A DNA stretch of 12,376 nt. Source: an uncultured Desulfobacterales bacterium. Its GTDB lineage: Bacteria > Desulfobacterota > Desulfobacteria > Desulfobacterales > G020354645. Below, one piece after another: positions 5,657-12,376 of the stretch. Both the position numbers and the translations under genes were made by a program. How positions within the stretch are numbered: the stretch's first letter is position 1; every line of letters begins with the position of its first letter. The stretch is from the NCBI GenBank assembly GCA_947259865.1, contig CAMYNZ010000124.1, positions 1 to 12,376 on the forward strand. Reading direction: 5' to 3'. A model generated the notes under the pieces. That model worked only from the letters and a program-made list of their open reading frames with translations. It was not told where the DNA came from and searched no databases.

Positions 5657-8600
5657 CTAGGACGACACCAATCGGTATCCAAAATCTTTCATTTTATAGA
5701 TGCAAAGCCCGTCCACATACAACAATCCGGTGGCCGTTAAACTCGGGCAGGGCATTTCATTTACTGCGGTGACAATCGCTTCCACCCTAATTTCTCGATT
5801 ATCCGGAACTATCTGTCCGCGATACACCCAGCTGTGCCGAATGTCAGATAGGTGCTCCCACCGATGACTGTTTACCAGATGACCCCATCGGTCCCTGGCA
5901 ATAATTTTTATAAGCTGCAGAAAGGATTCGATTCCCAGTGAACCCGGACACACCGGGTCCTGGAAGAAATGGGCCCTAAAAAACCACTCGTCCGGATCAA
6001 CACGCTTGCTGCCGCGTATAAATCCCAAACCCTTTGGACCGCCCTCAGGCAGGTAGACGTCTATACGGTCGATCATGCGAATGGCCCTGGCCGGCAGCGC
6101 TAAAGAAGCAGAGTCTGTTGCGGCTTTGGGATCATCCGGTGTGTATGGCGGCGCATCATCTAACACCCATGAGCGGTTGCCGCTAATCGATTCGGGCCGC
6201 GGACGGAATGCGTTTTGTTCGGCCTCACGAATTCCCCTTTGCTGTGCCAGGGCATCGGGGGTGAAAAAACCAAAAACGGTGTTGCCATCAAATATCAATT
6301 TATCAGCCTGCAAAACTTCAAAATCAAATGCCTCTATGATCGTATCACCGGCGGTGGAAACTTTGGTCATGCGGCTGCGTATTTTCAGGGTCATCAAATC
6401 AGCTGAGATCTCCTGATATAAAACGGCACTGCCTTCCAGGTTTCTGAATTTCAGATCTTTTCTACTTTTCAAGGCTGAACCCGCATAAGCTGCCAGCCAG
6501 CCGCACGTTTGCAGGGCAATTTCCATCAGGACACAATAAGGCACGGACGAGGTGCGGTTGGCTTTAAAATACCAGGCATCCGGATCCACATCATACTCAG
6601 CTTCCACCCAGCCATCCGGCTTCAGGACCCATGCCTGAGGCTCCGCCGCCGTGATTCTGTCTATAAATGAATAGGGCGGTGCCGGTAGCCGGGCGATAAA
6701 ACGCTCTTTATCAAATTCTTTATACGGGTCTCCAAAGGCCCGGGAGGGTTTGCCGATGGCAAATTCAGTCACTTTATCGCGGTCAAATATCACTTTGTTA
6801 TTTTTGCTGAATCCTTGTTTAACAGGAGCGCCGGATCTTTTCAACCAAATGGTTTCAATTTCCCGGCGGGTGATACCGCTCATTTTGAGGGACATGTTTT
6901 CGAAAAAAACAATGTAACGTCCGTCGGCATACATGCGGGCATCCGCAATTGCATATGGCTCCGGATCATAGCCAAGCTCTTTTATTTCAACTTCATAGAT
7001 AACCCGGCGAGTGGCCGGTGTTACCGGTCCGCGGCATTTAAGCACGCTTTTTACACCGGCTAGCGGTTGATAACACAGACCCGGTTTGGCACTTACCCAG
7101 CCAATGCGTTGGATGAAGACCCTGAGGGCGTGGGCGCAGCATTCATACATCAGGGTTCCGGGCATCACCATGTCGTCCATGAAGTGACAGGTTAGGAACC
7201 AGTCATCCGGATGGATGTCCGCCTCAGCCCGAATCAGACCCAGACCGTAACGTCCGGCTCGGGGATCAATGCGCTGTATTCGGTCGATCAATTTCATTCT
7301 AGCACCGGGAAGCCTGAGAGATGGGGCCAATCTAAGCCCCTCGAACCTATCACCAAAACATCCCGCCAGGTTTCCGGCGCGCAATTCATCGACGGCCGTG
7401 CGGTCGTAACTTTCGGTTTTAACCGGCACCAGTTGTATCCAATCATCCGGAATGATGCCCTCAATGGGTTGGGATTCCTCATCAGAGTCAATTATGCCCC
7501 CCGAGTTTTGGATTTCATCTTCTGTAAAAAAACCGGCACAACCGTTGGACATGCTGATGAGACGGGAATTGCCGATAAAGCCTTCAAAACTGAACAAAAA
7601 AAGATAAGTATCCCCCTGTCGTATAAACTTTTCAATAGTGATCTCATATCGGATAACATCACCCGGTTGGGGCAATTCACGGTGAAACTCAACGCTCGCA
7701 TCAAGCAGCCTGTAGGCGCGCAATCCCTTGACGGCCAGATCGATTCCCAAATAAGCGCAAAGAAAAAGATCGGCCTGTCCGGCCTCAACCGATATGCAAA
7801 CAGGGGCCCTGCCGCCATCCAGATACCAGGCCTGCGGTCGAACGTCATGTTCAGTGATGATACGACCCGAGCCAAGAGACTTTTTCCGGCCGTCAATCGC
7901 CAGAATCCGATCCACCAGCATCAAGGGCTCATCCGGCAGACGAACCCTTATTTTGTAAGTGTCCACAACCGCGAAGTCCTCTCCAAGCACATTGGCCACG
8001 GCGCCGGTGGCAAATTCCAAGCACTGCTCCCGTGAGAAGCTGGGCGGTGAAGACCGGGTACCGGGGCTGACGGATGAATCGTATTTTGGGGCAGGCTTGA
8101 TTTGGCCTTCGAGGAGCCGGTTTTGGAACTCTAAAACCCTGGCATAGGCCCGGGTGGACGCCTCTGAAAAATCCAGGTAGTCTTTGTGGACTTCAGCGGT
8201 TTTTTCAATGCTTTGGTTAAACTGGTTCAACAGTTGGACCATCGGGTCTAACGCCCGGGTTTCGTTTGACCGGTTGGCAGAGATGGCGATTGAAGCCGGG
8301 ATGTCTGCCACCGACTCCTGAGCCCTGATCGCGGCCTGCTGAACTTTTTGATGGTCTGGCAGGCGGGCAGGGGAGGGTCTCTTTCCGCCGCATACAATGC
8401 GTATTTGCGCTTGTGCATCATTGTGATTTAATTGGAAAGCATCCATCGGCAACGAATCTACTCCGTAAAGCCTTTCCAAGTTTACCGGCAAACGCTCTGA
8501 AATGAGGATACTTAGAAATTTGAGTATCGTAAGATGGTCATCTTCTCCATGGATGCAGGCTGAAATGGCCAGATGAGGCTTTTTATCCAGTATTCGGCCG

Positions 8601-11600
8601 ATCATCCTGGAACAGGATGCCGATGGTCCCATTTCCAAAAAAATCCGGATACCATCTTGATAGGCCTGTTCAACGGTGGCGGTAAAGTCAAAACCTTCCA
8701 GGGCTTGTTGAAGAATTGAAGCAGCAGCGTCATCACTGGTGAGCGTATATGACCGACTCGCGGCACAACTGTAAAACCTGACGTTTTCCCGCGGCGTGGT
8801 GGGGAAAACATGTAAATCTTTGTAGGCTGCGGCAACCGGTGCTACCGCATCACAATGCACCGTAACCACGCCGTCGAGAAACTGTGCCTCGCAGTCCAGT
8901 TTTCTGATGGCAGCTTCAATTTCTTCTTTTCGGCCGCCGATAACGCACTCCTCAGGCGTATTTACGATCAACAGTCGAGTGGTTGGCCAGCGACCCATAA
9001 TCCTTTTTACTACGCCGGCCGGGCGGTTGACAGCTGCCACGCACCAGTCAAATATTTGATCCGGCGCAATATTCCAGGCTTTGCGGGCTGCCCTGTATGG
9101 GCCTGCAAGCTGCACAGTGAAAAGATCGCTTGCAAGCATACGATCCAGCATTTGGTTGCGATCCGGCCAGGCACCCGCGGCAAACAGACCGGCCGATTCT
9201 CCCAGGCTGTAGCCGATAACTGCCTGGGGCTGAATACCGAAACTCTCCACCAGGCGGGTGACAACTTCGCCGTGCACCACCTGTCCAAAAATCAAATTCA
9301 GCGGGTCGGAAATTAGCGAGCTGTAGGCTTGCCGCTCCCAACCCCGTTCCCAGGATACGCGCTGGGGAACATAGGCGTAAGGGCGCACCTGAGATTTGAG
9401 CCGCGGGGTGGCCGTATCCATGGCGCGCAGGATTTCCGGCCACTGGACACCGATACCTCTGCCCATGCCAAGGTAATGATTCCCGGAGCCCGGATAGACA
9501 AAGGCCGTTTCACCGGTGGGACCGATTGGGGCAGGGCTATAGTGAAAGCCCCCAGAACCCGATAGTGTCTGGCGCCGGTCCGAAGATACAGTCTGCCGGG
9601 CCTGTGTGATCCATTTTTTGAGAGGGCCGAATTCAGCAGCGATCAGTGTGACAGCAAGCGGTTTTTGCGTTTGCAGCGGGTTGGCACCGAACCAGTTGCG
9701 GGCAGCCATCTCAACCGGGATATTTCGTTGCATGCACTTTGTTAGATGCTGGTCAAGACCCTTGAGACCATTGATAAGTTCAGCCGGGCTTTGGCCCTCA
9801 ACGAAAAAAAGACCATGGGGCCTTAATCCTAATGGCTGTTTTCGTTCCACCGAAAATTTTTTGGACGTCTTTTTAGCCGAGACGCCGTCAAAACCTTCGA
9901 GGATAATTGCGGCGCAATTGCCGTCCGGTGTCATAGCAGCTACGGCAGCTTTACGGGGTCCATCCTTTCTATTTCGCAGCCAGTATTGGGCTGAGATCGG
10001 GATATGAAATCTGTGCTGCTGCCATATGGCATTTGCCGGCGTGGTAAAGTTTAGCAACGGTGGAATTATTTCCTGATAGAGACAGAGGGCCGTTTTGGCC
10101 AATGCTGCCAGACCGGCAGTTGCACCGGTATGCCCGATATTGGGTTTCAATGAACCAATCGCACAGGGATCGTTTCTGTCGTTAAAAATATCGTGCAGCG
10201 CTTGGGATTCGATATCGTCTGTCGAAGGCTCTCCAACGCCATGGGTTTCACAGTAACTGACGGCAGATGGGGCGAGATCGGCATCGTGGAAGGCGCGCCG
10301 GAGCGCACGGGTATAGGCCTTAACGGTCGGTGCGCCTGTGTCAAGGCCAGCGGCATTTGCGTTGCCGGTTCCCTTTATGACGGCGTAGATCCGGTCTCCG
10401 TCAGCCACTGCCTGATCAATCCGCTTCATCACCAAGGCTGCTGCGCCCTCTCCTGGAAGGCTGCCGTCTGCAGAGCGGTCAAATGGCCTGACAGTGCCAT
10501 TTTTTGAAAAAGACCTGATTCTATCAGCGGCGACTATCGTACGGATATCGCCGCAAAGATCGACAGCACCCACAAGAAACACATCTGTTTCATATTGCTG
10601 TAATGATCTGAGCCCGATTTCAAGCGCTTTTAAGCCCGAAACCTCATCTCCTGAAACCACAAAACTGGGTCCTCCCAGTCGTAATTCCCGGGCAATTCGA
10701 CTGGCCACCATGCTGCCGAGCGCGCCCAGGGTCCGGGTGGCAGTCAGCGGTGGGCCGATCGATTTTTCCAATGATTTCATCCAGTGCGAAAGGGTGTCGG
10801 CATCAAGGCGGAGGCCATATTTTTTCTTCCAGTAATGAACCCAGTTGGGAAGATTCCATCGTAACTGAAAATTGGTTGCTTCCATGTCGAAATCGATGCC
10901 AATGACCGCGCCCATTCGCGGGCGCTCCTGCTTTAAGGCAAGGCCGGCATCCTGCATGGCCCGAATTGCTACCTTGAGCATCAGAAGATGCTGGGGAAGT
11001 ATGTCCTTGATCTCGTTAGGCGCTATTCGAAAATCGGTTATATTGACCGAAAATTCGTCGATGAACGCACCGGGCAAAGCGGCCAGGTCAAGAAAACGAG
11101 GTGCGGCAAAATTCTCGCAACCCTTCCAGCGGTATTTCGGTCGATCGGCGATAATGGAATCACCCCTGAATACGACCTCCTGGAATTCTCGCAGGTTGCC
11201 TATTGAACCGAAAACGGTTTCAAGGCCTACAATAGCCACGGGTGGTAAGGCTTCGACGGTGATGGCGTGATCAGTTGCGGTCTGTGGTGACGCATCGGTG
11301 CTATCGCCTGCATAAAGGCCATCGGAAGAAACCTTTTTTAGATGGGGTTTGGCACGTTCAATGGCAAACGTTTGGGGACGCCATTCTTCCAATAGCAGGT
11401 GGGCATTTATACCACCAAACCCAAAGGCACTGATTGCGGCCCGCCTGGGACCCGATAAATCTTCGCGGCTCCACGCTTCGGCCGCAGTCTGCACGCGAAA
11501 GGGGCTATCGTGCAACGGGCTGTGGTGGGGTGGCTGGGTAAAGTTGAGAGAAGGGGGTAAAATCTTGTGGTTTAGTGCCAGAAGTGTTTTTATCATTCCG

Positions 11601-12376
11601 GCAACGCCTGCGGCGGTAAGCAAATGGCCGATTCCTGATTTGACCGAGCCAATAGCACACTGGCGCGAATGCCAGCCGGAAGGGCCCCACAATTTTCTTA
11701 AACTTAGCAGTTCCGTGTTATCCCCCAGCGGGGTGCCGGCGCCGTGGCATTCGATCAGATCGATATCAGGCGGCGACCATCCTGCGGATTGATAGGCCCA
11801 GCGCATGGCACGCAGCTGTCCCTCACTGTCCGGTGCCAGCAGGTTGCCTCTCAGGTCATTGGATAGTCCGATACCGGTAATGAGGCCGTAGATCGGGTCA
11901 TTGTCTCTTATGGCATCTGCAATCCGTTTTAATACCAGAATACCCGCACCCTCTCCCACCACCAGGCCATCTGCGCTTTCATCAAACGGCGCACAGCATC
12001 CCGTGGGTGAGAGTGCGCGGAGTTGGCTAAAACCCACTTGCGTATATAGACAGTCCGGTCTTGAGACGCCACCCGCCAGCATGGCGTCGGCCCGATAGGA
12101 AGCCAGCTGATCACAGGCGAGTTTAACCGCATAAAGTGAGGATGCGCATGCCGCATCCAATGTGTAACTTCCGCCTTCCAGTCCGATTTCCCTGGCAAGC
12201 AAGGCACCCGGCAGACCGGTCACTTTGCTGGCCAGGCTGGCATTACGGGTCGGGATGTCTTCGTCGGTGTCGCCAAACAACTGACCGACCATGCTGAATT
12301 CAAATATTTGTATCGCGATGTCCGATGAGGCATCAGTGGGTAAGGCAATAGCGGACAGGATGACGCCGGTGCGTTT
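5657..12376 (-). CDS. Polyunsaturated fatty acid synthase subunit, KS-CLF-AT-(pseudoDH-DH)x2 (N-terminus beyond window)
   Basis: The frame stays open from the TAG at 5657 through the right edge. An internal Met at 12292 is not the start, because the 28 codons before it already read as ketosynthase ('RTGVILSAIALPTD'). Residues are numbered from that Met. KS: Cys49 (DAACASS), His183 (ECHGAGT) and His223 (GSVKSGIGHL), all intact. Chain-length-factor-like KS2, about 350-805: the cysteine position holds Glu550 (SGDEVSGL), while His684 and His721 remain. PfaB-like acyltransferase, about 925-1260: Ser1029 (GYSLGES) and His1146. Helical linker, about 1345-1400. Four FabA-like hotdog folds follow: a pseudo domain lacking His (about 1440-1595), DH1 with His1703/Glu1717 (CHFMDDMVMPGTLMYE), a second pseudo domain (about 1865-2012), and DH2 with His2108/Glu2122. 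No ACP, KR or ER is present, so partner subunits are needed. It equals PfaC with a PfaB AT inserted between CLF and DH. Type is very secure; the product is unknown. Confidence 0.95.
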   Translation of the reverse strand, partial: KRTGVILSAIALPTDASSDIAIQIFEFSMVGQLFGDTDEDIPTRNASLASKVTGLPGALLAREIGLEGGSYTLDAACASSLYAVKLACDQLASYRADAMLAGGVSRPDCLYTQVGFSQLRALSPTGCCAPFDESADGLVVGEGAGILVLKRIADAIRDNDPIYGLITGIGLSNDLRGNLLAPDSEGQLRAMRWAYQSAGWSPPDIDLIECHGAGTPLGDNTELLSLRKLWGPSGWHSRQCAIGSVKSGIGHLLTAAGVAGMIKTLLALNHKILPPSLNFTQPPHHSPLHDSPFRVQTAAEAWSREDLSGPRRAAISAFGFGGINAHLLLEEWRPQTFAIERAKPHLKKVSSDGLYAGDSTDASPQTATDHAITVEALPPVAIVGLETVFGSIGNLREFQEVVFRGDSIIADRPKYRWKGCENFAAPRFLDLAALPGAFIDEFSVNITDFRIAPNEIKDILPQHLLMLKVAIRAMQDAGLALKQERPRMGAVIGIDFDMEATNFQLRWNLPNWVHYWKKKYGLRLDADTLSHWMKSLEKSIGPPLTATRTLGALGSMVASRIARELRLGGPSFVVSGDEVSGLKALEIGLRSLQQYETDVFLVGAVDLCGDIRTIVAADRIRSFSKNGTVRPFDRSADGSLPGEGAAALVMKRIDQAVADGDRIYAVIKGTGNANAAGLDTGAPTVKAYTRALRRAFHDADLAPSAVSYCETHGVGEPSTDDIESQALHDIFNDRNDPCAIGSLKPNIGHTGATAGLAALAKTALCLYQEIIPPLLNFTTPANAIWQQHRFHIPISAQYWLRNRKDGPRKAAVAAMTPDGNCAAIILEGFDGVSAKKTSKKFSVERKQPLGLRPHGLFFVEGQSPAELINGLKGLDQHLTKCMQRNIPVEMAARNWFGANPLQTQKPLAVTLIAAEFGPLKKWITQARQTVSSDRRQTLSGSGGFHYSPAPIGPTGETAFVYPGSGNHYLGMGRGIGVQWPEILRAMDTATPRLKSQVRPYAYVPQRVSWERGWERQAYSSLISDPLNLIFGQVVHGEVVTRLVESFGIQPQAVIGYSLGESAGLFAAGAWPDRNQMLDRMLASDLFTVQLAGPYRAARKAWNIAPDQIFDWCVAAVNRPAGVVKRIMGRWPTTRLLIVNTPEECVIGGRKEEIEAAIRKLDCEAQFLDGVVTVHCDAVAPVAAAYKDLHVFPTTPRENVRFYSCAASRSYTLTSDDAAASILQQALEGFDFTATVEQAYQDGIRIFLEMGPSASCSRMIGRILDKKPHLAISACIHGEDDHLTILKFLSILISERLPVNLERLYGVDSLPMDAFQLNHNDAQAQIRIVCGGKRPSPARLPDHQKVQQAAIRAQESVADIPASIAISANRSNETRALDPMVQLLNQFNQSIEKTAEVHKDYLDFSEASTRAYARVLEFQNRLLEGQIKPAPKYDSSVSPGTRSSPPSFSREQCLEFATGAVANVLGEDFAVVDTYKIRVRLPDEPLMLVDRILAIDGRKKSLGSGRIITEHDVRPQAWYLDGGRAPVCISVEAGQADLFLCAYLGIDLAVKGLRAYRLLDASVEFHRELPQPGDVIRYEITIEKFIRQGDTYLFLFSFEGFIGNSRLISMSNGCAGFFTEDEIQNSGGIIDSDEESQPIEGIIPDDWIQLVPVKTESYDRTAVDELRAGNLAGCFGDRFEGLRLAPSLRLPGARMKLIDRIQRIDPRAGRYGLGLIRAEADIHPDDWFLTCHFMDDMVMPGTLMYECCAHALRVFIQRIGWVSAKPGLCYQPLAGVKSVLKCRGPVTPATRRVIYEVEIKELGYDPEPYAIADARMYADGRYIVFFENMSLKMSGITRREIETIWLKRSGAPVKQGFSKNNKVIFDRDKVTEFAIGKPSRAFGDPYKEFDKERFIARLPAPPYSFIDRITAAEPQAWVLKPDGWVEAEYDVDPDAWYFKANRTSSVPYCVLMEIALQTCGWLAAYAGSALKSRKDLKFRNLEGSAVLYQEISADLMTLKIRSRMTKVSTAGDTIIEAFDFEVLQADKLIFDGNTVFGFFTPDALAQQRGIREAEQNAFRPRPESISGNRSWVLDDAPPYTPDDPKAATDSASLALPARAIRMIDRIDVYLPEGGPKGLGFIRGSKRVDPDEWFFRAHFFQDPVCPGSLGIESFLQLIKIIARDRWGHLVNSHRWEHLSDIRHSWVYRGQIVPDNREIRVEAIVTAVNEMPCPSLTATGLLYVDGLCIYKMKDFGYRLVSS

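Noticed and set aside
5416..5772. 118-codon plus-strand frame in the spacer
   Set aside because: Runs into the Pfa gene on the opposite strand, has no family resemblance, and consists largely of the hairpin region.
7211..8035. 274-codon plus-strand open frame
   Set aside because: Fully antisense to the Pfa dehydratase region, with no recognisable domain; the minus-strand frame carries clear conserved motifs. It is a shadow.
5657..12292. Taking the ATG at 12292 as the Pfa subunit start
   Set aside because: The 28 codons upstream to the window edge are open in frame and read as the ketosynthase N-terminal half; starting at 12292 would cut the KS fold.

Overview
The window is a strictly co-directional minus-strand lipid biosynthesis locus. 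It reads from the right edge to the left as follows: the 3' three-quarters or more of a giant polyunsaturated fatty acid (PUFA/Pfa) synthase subunit, an approximately 500-bp structured spacer, a complete oleA-oleB-oleC-oleD set for head-to-head hydrocarbon synthesis, and a PocR-type sensory-domain gene that runs off the left edge. Gene content (Pfa plus Ole plus a PocR domain), moderate GC and Shine-Dalgarno-led bacterial genes suggest an anaerobic Desulfobacterota-like ('deltaproteobacterial') host. That taxonomic guess is inference only; no rRNA or housekeeping marker is present.

Layout: 12376-5657 (-) is a KS-CLF-AT-(pseudoDH-DH)x2 polypeptide that is open through the right edge. 5656-5159 is non-coding with a chain of stem-loops. 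5158-4118 is oleA, which overlaps oleB (4124-3111) by 7 nt. 3118-1521 is oleC, whose 5' part overlaps oleB by 8 nt but is broken by an internal deletion and frameshift at about 2960-2995. 1466-432 is oleD, and 428-1 is the PocR-domain gene, which starts 3 nt after the oleD stop behind a perfect AGGAGGT ribosome binding site.

How they would work together: the Pfa synthase (its ACP, KR, malonyl-AT and ER partners must lie outside the window) would supply polyenoic acyl thioesters. OleA condenses two acyl chains head to head, OleD reduces the 2-alkyl-3-keto acid, OleC closes the beta-lactone and OleB decarboxylates it to a long-chain polyene hydrocarbon. PocR domains were predicted by family analysis to sense small hydrocarbon-like molecules, so a translationally coupled PocR gene at the end of the operon could be a product or membrane sensor.

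The most notable points are the physical linkage of Pfa and Ole, the unusual single-chain fusion of PfaB-like AT into a PfaC-like subunit, the disrupted oleC whose deletion junction reads as conserved OleC sequence in two frames, the PocR gene, and the hairpin-rich spacer.
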